Origin: Alphaproteobacteria bacterium
Lineage (GTDB): Bacteria > Pseudomonadota > Alphaproteobacteria > UBA828
DNA: 7,468 bases
Direction: 5' to 3'
Assembly: GCA_029937205.1 (NCBI GenBank)
Contig: JAPYQV010000124.1
Coordinates: 1-7,468 of the forward strand
Of this stretch, positions 1 to 6,528 are shown piece by piece. Both the position numbers and the translations under genes were made by a program. The notes beneath the pieces were generated by a model, which saw only the letters and a program-made list of their open reading frames with translations, searched no databases and had not been told where the DNA came from. Position 1 is the first letter of the stretch. The number at the start of each line of letters is the position of its first letter.

Positions 1-13
1 GTACCGCATTAAG

Positions 14-31
14 TAATTTGATATCAAATTA
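14..31. promoter_or_regulatory. Perfect 18-bp palindrome, candidate operator for the nitroreductase-transporter unit
   Basis: TAATTTGATATCAAATTA is identical to its own reverse complement over all 18 bases; the symmetry breaks at the next pair (G13/T32). It lies about 64 bases before the nitroreductase ATG. A weak sigma70-like pair, TTATCT at 29-34 and TATAGG at 52-57 with 17 bases between, would place the palindrome over the -35 side, where a dimeric repressor could act. A TTGATATCAA core with no spacer fits operators of dimeric winged-helix regulators such as the MarR family; this is inference, since no regulator gene is visible in the window. The promoter assignment is weak, but the palindrome itself is certain. 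Confidence 0.55.
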
Positions 32-94
32 TCTTACGTCAATTTATCAACTATAGGAATATATCAAGCAACGCTAACTGTAAAGGCAACTTTG

Positions 95-685
95 ATGAAT
101 ACCGAGAGAACCCCAGATCATCCGATTGAACAAATTTTTGCCGACCGCTGGTCACCCAGAGCATTTGAAGCAACGTCGATGCCGGCATCTGACCTGCTCA
201 CAATTCTGGAGGCCGCCCGCTGGGCGCCTTCCGCCTTCAATGTTCAACCCTGGCGATTTTTGTATTCCCATCGCGATGATGCCCATTGGCAAGATTACCT
301 GAATCTGCTTGATCCGTTTAACGCAAGTTGGGCTCAGAACGCTTCGGCGATGGTGTTCGTCTTGTCGGACACAGTGATGCCCGGTGACGGTACACGCCCG
401 CAAAAATTATCACGCACGCACAGCTTTGATGCCGGTGCCGCTTGGGCCCAACTTGCACTTCAAGCGACATCGCTGGGCTATCAAGCCCACGCGATGGCGG
501 GCATATTTTTCGATCGGTCTCACGAAAAACTGACGGTGCCTGAGCGTTATCGTATCGAAATTGCCATTGCCATCGGCAAACGCGTCGATAGGTCCGTACT
601 CCCCCAAGAACTTCAGGACCGCGAAGAACCCAGCCAACGGCTCTCCGTCGATGAGATCGCGTTTGCCGGCGTATTTCCACACTGA
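95..685 (+). CDS. Nitroreductase family FMN-dependent oxidoreductase
   Basis: This is a 196-residue cytoplasmic flavoenzyme of the nitroreductase superfamily. The family uses FMN and NAD(P)H to reduce nitro compounds, quinones or related electrophiles; the natural substrate here cannot be deduced. Family marks are visible in order: the FMN-phosphate contact motif RWSPRAF at residues 18-24, the APSAFNVQPWRF segment at 44-55 (Ser46, Asn49, Gln51), the helix DAGAAWAQLALQATSLGYQ at 112-130, and AIAIGKR at 157-163 near the C-terminus. Length is normal for the short subgroup. I chose ATG 95 because AAAGG at 82-86 lies 8 bases before it; an in-frame TTG at 92 is also possible and would add one residue. 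The transporter gene follows after 29 bases with its own ribosome binding site, so the two are probably co-transcribed. Base composition is poorer in G+C than in xerC or priA, which suggests recent acquisition or weaker codon selection. Confidence 0.88.
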   Translation: MNTERTPDHPIEQIFADRWSPRAFEATSMPASDLLTILEAARWAPSAFNVQPWRFLYSHRDDAHWQDYLNLLDPFNASWAQNASAMVFVLSDTVMPGDGTRPQKLSRTHSFDAGAAWAQLALQATSLGYQAHAMAGIFFDRSHEKLTVPERYRIEIAIAIGKRVDRSVLPQELQDREEPSQRLSVDEIAFAGVFPH

Positions 686-714
686 GTTGGCATGACGAAA
701 GGGAGCAAAATAAA

Positions 715-1683
715 ATGAGTCACGAAACGACAATAGCGAAAGCCGGTCGGGTCAGACGCGGCCACCTCCTTATGTTAATGGCAACCGGTCTTGTCGCCAC
801 TTCGTTCCCCCTAGGCGCTGCGATCACCAACGAAATGGACAGTTTGGTGCTCACGTTCCTGCGCTTTGCGTTGGCCGCTCTCTTATTTGCGCCCTTCGTC
901 GCGTGGCGCTACGGCATCGCCATGCCCTCCATTCAGGATCTGGCGCGATACAGCATACTGAGCGCGTGTCTCGTTGGATTTTTCTGGGGAATGTTCACCG
1001 CATTGCAAACCGCTTCCGCCTTAAACACCGCCACTATTTTTGCCCTAACGCCTGTCATTACCGCTGGTGTATCAGCGCTTCTGTTGAAGGAACGATTGAA
1101 CAAAGCATCCCAGATTGCCTTACCGGCCGGCATCATTGGTGCGGTATGGGTAATTTTTCGCGGTGACCCGGCGGCACTGCTGTCGTTAAACCTTGGATGG
1201 GGCGATGGCATATTCTTTATGGGCACCATCGCAATGGGATTTTATGGGCCGCTCGTCAAATATTTTCACCGCGGTGAACCAATGGGTCAAATGACGTTCT
1301 GGACGCTTGTCTCTGGTGCCGTGTGGTTGCTCATATTGTCTGCGCCACGCCTCTTGGAAGTTGAATGGAGTGCCGTCCCCATAACGGTATATGGCGGCAT
1401 CGCCTACCTCTCCGTATTTACCACCCTTGTCACATTCTTCGTGTTCCAATGGAGTGCGACCGTTATTGGTCCGACGAAGGTAATGTCATACACCTACCTC
1501 AACCCAGCTCTGGTCATTTTGATCGCTATCGTGCTTGGACAGGAAGTTCCGCCGCTCGCAATTATTTCCGGGTTACTCCTCATTTTCGCAGCGACTTTGA
1601 TTTTGCAGCGGCCCAGGCTATTTAGTCATCCTTTGGAGGATAAGCATGAGGTGCTGGCTGTTAAAACATGTGCTTCCAAATGA
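715..1683 (+). CDS. EamA/DMT-superfamily membrane transporter
   Basis: This is a 322-residue inner-membrane protein with about ten hydrophobic segments, near residues 17-37, 43-63, 78-98, 104-124, 131-149, 163-184, 193-211, 222-245, 257-274 and 279-298. It has the two-repeat layout of EamA transporters. The end of the first repeat shows ALTPVITAGVSALLLKERL (110-128), and the matching part of the second shows YTYLNPALVILIAIVLGQE (259-277); a TP or NP pair followed by an acidic residue some 12-15 positions later is typical. Such proteins usually export or import amino acids, metabolites or drugs by proton or solute exchange; the substrate is unknown. ATG 715 is preceded by a strong AAAGGGAG (698-705), 9 bases away. 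The gene lies 29 bases after the nitroreductase and is probably in the same operon, so detoxification plus export is a reasonable guess only. The C-terminal tail after residue 299 is hydrophilic. The next gene, xerC, converges on it with a 41-base gap. Confidence 0.88.
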   Translation: MSHETTIAKAGRVRRGHLLMLMATGLVATSFPLGAAITNEMDSLVLTFLRFALAALLFAPFVAWRYGIAMPSIQDLARYSILSACLVGFFWGMFTALQTASALNTATIFALTPVITAGVSALLLKERLNKASQIALPAGIIGAVWVIFRGDPAALLSLNLGWGDGIFFMGTIAMGFYGPLVKYFHRGEPMGQMTFWTLVSGAVWLLILSAPRLLEVEWSAVPITVYGGIAYLSVFTTLVTFFVFQWSATVIGPTKVMSYTYLNPALVILIAIVLGQEVPPLAIISGLLLIFAATLILQRPRLFSHPLEDKHEVLAVKTCASK

Positions 1684-1724
1684 CCGCTTAGGGCCATCAT
1701 CGGCTGTTTTCAACTAGCCAGAAT

Positions 1725-2687
1725 TTAGCCCCGCGCCCTCGGATGCGCCGCGTTGTAGGCGGCCATCAGGCTGGCTTCGTCGACCTCTGTATAGCGTTGC
1801 GTGGTGGTCAAGCTGGCGTGGCCGAGCAGTTCCTGGATGCTGCGAAGGTCACCACCATCGGCCAGAAGATGCGTGGCGAAACTGTGGCGCAGAGCATGTG
1901 GTGTGGCGCTCGGCGGCAAGCCGAGGGCGGATCGGAGATGCGCCATGCCGGCCTGGATCGCGCGCGCGCCCAGGCGTCCGCCGCGCACGCCGACGAAGAG
2001 CGCTCCGCCCGGCGTCAATTCGTGCGGACAGGCGGCGCGGTAATCGGCAATCGCCTGGTTGACCAGGGGCAGCACCGGCACGCCGCGCTCCTTGCCGCCC
2101 TTGCCATGCACCAGCAATACGTCGGCGCCGCTGGCGTCACGCCCATTGAGGCCGAGCGCTTCGCCGATGCGAAGACCACAGCCATAAAGCAGCAGCAGCA
2201 CAGCGGCATCGCGCTTGGCGATCCACGGCTCGGGGCTGGTGCTGGCGGCGCCGTCACGCGCCGCCGCCATGACTTTACTCGCCTGTTCCTGGCTCAAGGG
2301 GCGCGGCACGGCACGCGGCAGGCGCGGGCTGCGCAGCGAGGCACCGGCGCCGTTCAGCACCAATTCCTTACGCTCGAGATGGCGGAAAAACCCGCGCAGG
2401 ACCGAGACCGCACGGGCGGTCGAGGTTTTGGCACGGTCCTCGGCGGCACGGCGCGCCAAATAGCTGCGAAAATCGGCGGCGCGCAGGTTTTCCAGATCGG
2501 CCAGACTGGCCGGGCCACCTAAATGCGCCGTCAGAAAAGCGAAAAAAGCGGACAGGTCGCGCAAATAGGCGCTGACCGTATTCACCGAAGCGCGGCGCTC
2601 GTGGGCCAGCCATCTGTGCCACGATTCGACCGCGGCAATAACCTCCGCCCGTGCCAATACATTAATGCCGGCAATTTCCTTCGCCAA
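1725..2687 (-). CDS. xerC: Tyrosine recombinase XerC
   Basis: This site-specific recombinase of the phage integrase family is expected to act with XerD at dif to resolve chromosome dimers. The N-terminal SAM-like DNA-binding domain spans about residues 14-106 and the catalytic domain about 125-315. The full catalytic set is present: Arg173 (GLRIGEAL), Lys196 (HGKGGKER), His264 and Arg267 (HALRH), His290 (LLGHASL) and nucleophile Tyr299 (TTQRYTEV). The positions of His264, Arg267, His290 and Tyr299 are each 20 higher than those I recall for E. coli XerD. At 320 residues it is slightly longer than the usual 300 or so. The TTG start used here has no good ribosome binding site; an in-frame ATT at 2717-2715, just after AAGGAG, would give 330 residues. 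It follows fsa with a 45-base gap (16 to the ATT) and is probably translated from the same message. I call XerC rather than XerD or an element integrase from the neighbourhood and from the absence of phage genes. Confidence 0.9.
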   Translation of the reverse strand: MAKEIAGINVLARAEVIAAVESWHRWLAHERRASVNTVSAYLRDLSAFFAFLTAHLGGPASLADLENLRAADFRSYLARRAAEDRAKTSTARAVSVLRGFFRHLERKELVLNGAGASLRSPRLPRAVPRPLSQEQASKVMAAARDGAASTSPEPWIAKRDAAVLLLLYGCGLRIGEALGLNGRDASGADVLLVHGKGGKERGVPVLPLVNQAIADYRAACPHELTPGGALFVGVRGGRLGARAIQAGMAHLRSALGLPPSATPHALRHSFATHLLADGGDLRSIQELLGHASLTTTQRYTEVDEASLMAAYNAAHPRARG

Positions 2688-2714
2688 AGTCGGGTTGTGC
2701 GAAGCCTCGGCAGA

Positions 2715-2729
2715 AATGACGCGCTCCTT
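2715..2729 (-). promoter_or_regulatory. Strong Shine-Dalgarno placed before an ATT codon at the head of xerC
   Basis: On the - strand AAGGAG (2729-2724) is followed after six bases by ATT (2717-2715), in frame with xerC and 30 bases upstream of the TTG at 2687. The fsa stop codon TAA (2735-2733) is also an in-frame stop for this reading, so translation cannot start earlier. The distance is ideal for initiation at ATT, a rare start codon known from infC. The TTG start has only CACAACCCGACT directly before it. Either xerC begins at ATT, or the TTG is used inefficiently with help from ribosomes finishing fsa. Confidence 0.5.
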
Positions 2730-2732
2730 ATA

Positions 2733-3392
2733 TTAAATGATCGTCTGTCCGGTCTTTTCCCAATCGGCGAGAAAGGCGGCCAGTCCCTTATCCGTCAGCG
2801 GATGCTGCGCCAGTTTGCGCAATATCTGCGGCGGCAAGGTGGCGACATCGGCGCCAAGCTTGGCGGCTTCCACCAAATGTATCGGATCACGGATCGAGGC
2901 GACCAGCACTTCGGTGTTCAGCGTATTGGGATAGTTGCCGTAGATGGTGATGATCTCCTCGATCAGGAGCATGCCGTCCTGGCCGATATCGTCGAGCCGT
3001 CCAACAAAAGGCGAGATGAAGGTCGCCCCCGCTTTTGCCGCCAGCAATGCCTGCGCCGCCGAAAAACAAAGCGTCACATTGACCATATTGCCGGCCCGGC
3101 TGAGACTCCTGCAGGCTTTGAGGCCATCCCAGGTAAGTGGCACCTTGACCGCAATATTGGGCGCAATGCCGGCCAGCCGCCGGCCCTCTTCGATCATCGA
3201 GTCGGCGTCGGTGGCGGTCACTTCCGCGCTCACCGGCCCCGGCACGATCTCGCATATACGCTTTATCGTCTCGATAAAATCGCCGCCTGATTTGTGAATG
3301 AGCGAGGGGTTGGTGGTTACGCCGTCGAGCAGCCCGGTCGCCGCCAAGTCCTCTATTTCTCCGATTTCCGCCGTGTCGACGAAGAATTTCAT
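2733..3392 (-). CDS. fsa: Fructose-6-phosphate aldolase / small transaldolase (MipB/TalC family)
   Basis: This is a 219-residue TIM-barrel class I aldolase of the small transaldolase family, acting in the cytoplasm on fructose 6-phosphate and related sugar phosphates. Family marks are MKFFVDTAE at the N-terminus, GVTTNPSLI at 24-32, NIAVKVPLT at 79-87 with the Schiff-base Lys83, and [12 protein letters not shown] at 126-137. The length matches family members of about 215-220 residues. In E. coli FsaA a tyrosine occupies the place of Phe128-129 in the SPxVGR motif and is linked to aldolase activity, whereas transaldolases carry phenylalanine. The Phe here suggests true transaldolase activity, as in Bacillus-type TalC, even though automatic names often say fructose-6-phosphate aldolase. 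ATG 3392 is preceded by AAGG with nine to ten bases between. The gene is divergent from priA and leads into xerC, probably as a two-gene operon. Confidence 0.92.
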   Translation of the reverse strand: MKFFVDTAEIGEIEDLAATGLLDGVTTNPSLIHKSGGDFIETIKRICEIVPGPVSAEVTATDADSMIEEGRRLAGIAPNIAVKVPLTWDGLKACRSLSRAGNMVNVTLCFSAAQALLAAKAGATFISPFVGRLDDIGQDGMLLIEEIITIYGNYPNTLNTEVLVASIRDPIHLVEAAKLGADVATLPPQILRKLAQHPLTDKGLAAFLADWEKTGQTII

Positions 3393-3504
3393 ACTCTGCT
3401 ACCTTATTTTGAATGGTCTCACCATGCCCCTATTTGGTGTTGGATCGGCGCCGGTGCAACGATCCGACTTGAGGCGGCGGCGAGTCGTTGGCACATTTTA
3501 TCGG
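3393..3504. promoter_or_regulatory. Divergent intergenic region between fsa-xerC and priA
   Basis: This short spacer must carry promoters in both directions. For fsa-xerC the best - strand candidate is TTGCAC (3459-3454) and CAAATA (3436-3431) with exactly 17 bases between, which would give a leader of roughly 30 bases. For priA a + strand candidate is TTGAGG (3469-3474) with CACATT (3492-3497), 17 bases apart; its transcript would begin near 3504. That is very close to the ATG at 3505 and would favour the ATG at 3553. Both promoters match the sigma70 consensus only partly. An open frame continues upstream of priA through this spacer, but its third-position G+C falls here (15 of 27 codons between 3424 and 3504), which argues that the spacer is not coding. 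Confidence 0.35.
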
Positions 3505-5772
3505 ATGGCAGGCAACGACGCCACTTTAACCCCCCCGCCGCGCGGCGATAACATGGTGCGCGGCGATGACAAGTTGCGCGGCGATGACGCGGCACGCATC
3601 GCGGTATTGCTGCCGCTCGGGCTCAACACCGCCTATGACTATCTCGTTCCGGACGGGGAAATCGTGCCCGAAGGTACCTTTGTGCGCGTGCCGCTCGGCA
3701 GCCGCGAAGTGACCGGCGTGGTGTGGGGCGCCGGCGACGCCGAGGCAGACGGTGGCGTGGCGCGCGGACGCCTGAAGGAAATCATCGCGGTATTGCCCGT
3801 GCCACCGCTGCCCGAATCCGTGCGCAAGCTGGTCGATTGGGTGGCGGAATACACCCTAGCCAAGCGCGGCGCGGTGCTGCGCATGGCCATGAGCGTGCCG
3901 GCGGCGCTCGAGCCGGCCAAGATGCGCGTCGCTTTTCTCAGCACCGGGAATGAACCAGAGCGCCTCACGCCGGCGCGCCGCCGGGTGCTCAAGTTGCTCG
4001 CCGACGGCCTGCCCCAGGGCGCCACCGAGTTGGCGCGCGAGGCTGCCGTCAGCACCGGCGTGGTAAAAGGCTTGGCCGAGAGCGGCGCACTCAGGCAGAT
4101 ATCACTCCCCGCCGAGCTGGCACCCGAAACGCCGGATTGGCGCCAGCCACGCGCCACCCTTTCGTCCGACCAGAGCAGCGCTGCGGCAGCGCTTAGGGAA
4201 AGCGTGACGGACGCCACCTTCAGCGTCACCCTCTTGGACGGCGTGACCGGCTCGGGCAAGACGGAAGTTTATTTTGAGGCGGTGGCGGCGGCCCTCGAGG
4301 CCGGGCGCCAGGTTCTGGTGATGCTGCCGGAAATCGCCCTCTCGACCCAATGGCTGGAACGCTTCCGCGCGCGCTTCGGTAGCGCGCCATGCATCTGGCA
4401 TTCGGAGCTTGGCCAACGTGCGCGGCGCGAAACCTGGCGCGCGGTGGCCAGTGGTGCGGCGCGCATCGTTGTCGGCGCACGCTCGGCCCTGTGGCTACCG
4501 TTTGCCGAGCTTGGCCTGATCGTGGTCGACGAAGAGCATGACAGCGCCTTCAAGCAGGAAGACGGGGTAATTTATCACGCCCGCGACATGGCGGTGATGC
4601 GCGCCCGCCTGGAATCCTGCTCGCTGGTACTGAGCTCAGCCACGCCGTCCCTGGAAACCTTGGCCAATGTGCGCGCCGGGCGCTACCAAAGCCTCGACCT
4701 GCCCGATCGTCATGGTGGCGCACAGTTACCGCACATCGAAGTGGTGGATATGCGCGACGAACCACCGCCGCGCGGTGCCTGGATATCGCCGCCGCTCCGC
4801 GCCGCGCTGGAGGACTGCTTCGCCGCCGGACAACAGGCCGTGCTGTTCCTAAATCGGCGCGGCTATGCACCACTGACGCTGTGCCGCGCCTGCGGTCACA
4901 GGCTGCAATGCCCCAACTGCACCGCCTGGCTGGTGGCGCACCGTTTTTCCGACACCCTCAATTGCCACCATTGTGGCTATTACCAGCGCCCGCCCGAGGC
5001 CTGCCCGAAATGTAAGGTCGAGGGCAAGCTCGCCGCCTGCGGGCCGGGCGTCGAACGGGTGGCCGAGGAAGCGGCGGCTTTGTTCCCCAATGCACGCAGC
5101 GAAATCGTCACCAGCGACACCATCGCCGGGCCGGACGAAGCGGCTGGTTTTATCGGGCGCATCGAGAAGCACGAGATCGACCTTCTGATCGGCACCCAGA
5201 TCATCGCCAAGGGCCACCATTTCCCCCTTCTGACACTGGTCGGCGTGATCGACGCCGATCTTGGCCTGGCCGGCGGCGATCTGCGTGCCGCGGAGCGCAC
5301 CTACCAACTTCTCCATCAGGTCGCCGGCCGGGCCGGACGGGCGCAGCTCGCCGGACGGGTGCTGTTGCAAACCTATATGCCGGAACACCCGGTCATGGCA
5401 GCGCTGTGCTCGGGCGAACGCGAGGCGTTCCTCACGCGCGAAGCGGAAGCGCGTGAGCAACATGGCCAACCGCCGGCGGGTCGGCTCGCGGCTGTGATTC
5501 TCTCAGGGCGCCATGAAGCAAGCGTGGCCGACACCGCCCGCGCGCTCGCCCGATTGGCCCGCAATTCCCTGCCTCGCGATAGCGGTATCGATATTCTCGG
5601 CCCGGCACCAGCGCCCTTGGCATTGCTGCGCGGGCGCTATCGCTACCGCCTGCTGATCAAATGCGCGCGCGCCGTTCTGCCCCAGCCATGGCTGCGCGCC
5701 TGGCTTGACGAGCTCGACCCACCTTCCCGGGTAACGCTTCGGGTAGACGTTGATCCATATAGCTTTCTCTAG
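3505..5772 (+). CDS. priA: Primosomal protein N' (replication restart helicase PriA)
   Basis: This 3'-5' superfamily 2 DNA helicase recognises stalled forks and D-loops and starts reloading of DnaB. From ATG 3505 it has 755 residues; ATG 3553 would give 739, nearer to the 732 of E. coli PriA. The N-terminal 3'-end-binding domain begins at about residue 32 ([18 protein letters not shown]). The helicase core has Walker [10 protein letters not shown] at 246-254, DEEH at 342-345, SSATPSLET near 377-385, and motif [11 protein letters not shown] at 605-613. The zinc module is complete: eight cysteines at 460, 463, 469, 472, 487, 490, 500 and 503, with the same spacing as in E. coli. The C-terminal domain ends with VDVDPYSFL, typical of the family. 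No clear ribosome binding site precedes either start; I chose 3505 because third-position G+C is already high from there and all three repeat units then lie inside the protein. A longer frame reaching 3298 is rejected because it overlaps fsa. Confidence 0.92.
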   Translation: MAGNDATLTPPPRGDNMVRGDDKLRGDDAARIAVLLPLGLNTAYDYLVPDGEIVPEGTFVRVPLGSREVTGVVWGAGDAEADGGVARGRLKEIIAVLPVPPLPESVRKLVDWVAEYTLAKRGAVLRMAMSVPAALEPAKMRVAFLSTGNEPERLTPARRRVLKLLADGLPQGATELAREAAVSTGVVKGLAESGALRQISLPAELAPETPDWRQPRATLSSDQSSAAAALRESVTDATFSVTLLDGVTGSGKTEVYFEAVAAALEAGRQVLVMLPEIALSTQWLERFRARFGSAPCIWHSELGQRARRETWRAVASGAARIVVGARSALWLPFAELGLIVVDEEHDSAFKQEDGVIYHARDMAVMRARLESCSLVLSSATPSLETLANVRAGRYQSLDLPDRHGGAQLPHIEVVDMRDEPPPRGAWISPPLRAALEDCFAAGQQAVLFLNRRGYAPLTLCRACGHRLQCPNCTAWLVAHRFSDTLNCHHCGYYQRPPEACPKCKVEGKLAACGPGVERVAEEAAALFPNARSEIVTSDTIAGPDEAAGFIGRIEKHEIDLLIGTQIIAKGHHFPLLTLVGVIDADLGLAGGDLRAAERTYQLLHQVAGRAGRAQLAGRVLLQTYMPEHPVMAALCSGEREAFLTREAEAREQHGQPPAGRLAAVILSGRHEASVADTARALARLARNSLPRDSGIDILGPAPAPLALLRGRYRYRLLIKCARAVLPQPWLRAWLDELDPPSRVTLRVDVDPYSFL
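3538..3591 (+). repeat. Three tandem 18-bp in-frame repeats at the priA N-terminus
   Basis: Three consecutive 18-base units start at 3538, 3556 and 3574 and share a GCGCGGCGATRAC core. They encode [12 protein letters not shown] and LRGDDA. Units 2 and 3 share 13 identical bases in a row, and unit 1 differs in that core only by A for G. The repeat sits directly before the conserved PriA domain, in a stretch outside the family core. It also supplies three possible start codons, ATG 3553, GTG 3556 and TTG 3574, so part or all of it may be untranslated. Such short in-frame repeats usually arise by slippage. Confidence 0.85.
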
Positions 5773-5968
5773 GTCTAACATATTGTAATTATTAGGATAA
5801 ACTAGACTTTCGGAGTCAGTTGCGTGACCCTAAACTCTATGTTACTTATCCCCTGCTTTTCGGACGGGGTGACCGGTCGGAAGCGCTGTTTGACGGCCAT
5901 TTCAACAGACAAAGACACAAAGTACCGCCGCCAGAGAAAAGACGGTGGACCCAAGGGAACAAAATTCA
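5773..5968 (+). promoter_or_regulatory. Leader and presumed promoter region of the atpHA operon
   Basis: This stretch between the priA stop and the atpH start carries no convincing gene. Its first part, to about 5850, is AT-rich, as expected for a promoter, but I found no pair of boxes close enough to the sigma70 consensus to name one. The second part is mixed in composition. It contains the 8-bp palindrome GACCGGTC (5871-5878) and an imperfect stem between GCTTTTCGGAC (5855-5865) and GTCGGAAGC (5876-5884), with no T-run after it, so it does not look like an intrinsic terminator for priA. Either the atp genes have a promoter here or priA transcripts read through. Confidence 0.4.
5925..5948 (+). 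other. Small hairpin covering a candidate atpH start codon
   Basis: CCGCCG (5925-5930) can pair with CGGTGG (5943-5948) through six base pairs, one of them G-U, around a 12-base purine-rich loop. The GTG at 5945-5947, the most upstream candidate start of atpH, would be buried in the stem. The GTG at 5969 with its AAGGGA site at 5953-5958 lies just outside and remains free. The structure is short and its stability was not calculated. Confidence 0.35.
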
Positions 5969-6526
5969 GTGGCAGCCCAATCCACAGGCCAGAGCGACCT
6001 CGCCAAGCGTTATGCGACGGCGTTTTTTGATCTTGCGCTCGAGCATGATCAAGTCGATCAATTGGCCGCAGAGTTGGAAGATTTGCGCAGCTTGATGCGT
6101 GACAGCGCCGATCTGTCGCGCCTCGTGCGTAGCCCCATCGTCTCGCGCGCCGACCAGGGCGCAGCCATGGCCGCAATCATTTCGCGGGCCGGCATGTCGG
6201 GCCTGGTGGCCAACCTGGTCGGCCTGATGGCCAAGAACCGCCGCCTTTTCGCGCTCGAAAGCACGATTGAGGCGTTCCAGACTTTGCTCGCCGAACATCG
6301 CGGTGAAGTTTCCGCCGAAGTCACTTCGGCGAACGAATTAAAGCCGGCACATTTGGACGCTGTGAAAGAAGCGCTCAAGAAAATTGTGGGCCGGGACGTC
6401 GCCTTGGAAACCAAGATCGACCCAAGTTTAATCGGCGGGCTGATCGTCAAGGTCGGGTCCCGCATGATCGATAATTCATTACGGACGAAGCTGCAGAATC
6501 TTGAGCTCGCCATGAAAGGGATTTGA
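5969..6526 (+). CDS. atpH: F1F0 ATP synthase subunit delta (AtpH)
   Basis: The delta (OSCP) subunit forms part of the peripheral stalk that holds the F1 head against rotation, on the cytoplasmic face of the inner membrane. From GTG 5969 it has 185 residues, the usual family length. The helical N-terminal domain begins with [13 protein letters not shown] (11-23), and the segment [11 protein letters not shown] (83-93) is typical. The C-terminal family signature runs from Ile150 to Gln177, with [18 protein letters not shown] at 151-168. GTG 5969 is preceded by AAGGGA (5953-5958) at 10 bases. An in-frame GTG at 5945 would add eight residues but lacks a clear ribosome binding site. atpA follows after two bases, so the two are translationally linked. 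The pair forms the start of the alphaproteobacterial atpHAGDC type of operon; the F0 genes are normally encoded elsewhere in this class. Confidence 0.93.
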   Translation: MAAQSTGQSDLAKRYATAFFDLALEHDQVDQLAAELEDLRSLMRDSADLSRLVRSPIVSRADQGAAMAAIISRAGMSGLVANLVGLMAKNRRLFALESTIEAFQTLLAEHRGEVSAEVTSANELKPAHLDAVKEALKKIVGRDVALETKIDPSLIGGLIVKVGSRMIDNSLRTKLQNLELAMKGI

Positions 6527-6528
6527 GA

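Noticed and set aside
18..27. FNR/CRP-type site in the palindrome
   Set aside because: FNR half-sites TTGAT and ATCAA need four bases between them; here they touch directly.
1691..1710. Possible terminator after the transporter gene (GGCC, 6-base loop, GGCT, then GTTTT)
   Set aside because: The stem is only four pairs including a G-U, too weak to call an intrinsic terminator.
1743..3290. Two long + strand open frames (259 and 255 codons) opposite xerC and fsa
   Set aside because: They lie antisense to two clear family members, contain no recognisable domain, and share the open-frame bias expected opposite GC-rich genes.
3298..3504. Extended priA start at ATG 3298 or ATG 3424
   Set aside because: The first overlaps 95 bases of fsa on the other strand. 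The second leaves only about 30 bases for two divergent promoters, and its added stretch lacks coding-like third positions.
4849..5469. Antisense frame of 206 codons inside priA
   Set aside because: It lies opposite the zinc module and helicase core of priA; it is a shadow of codon bias.
5773..5807. Inverted pair GTCTA/TAGAC after priA as a terminator
   Set aside because: It is a five-pair AT-rich stem with a 25-base loop and only three T residues after it.
5824..6030. Small + strand frame of 68 codons in the atp leader
   Set aside because: It overlaps the atpH start in another frame, has no ribosome binding site and shows no recognisable domain.
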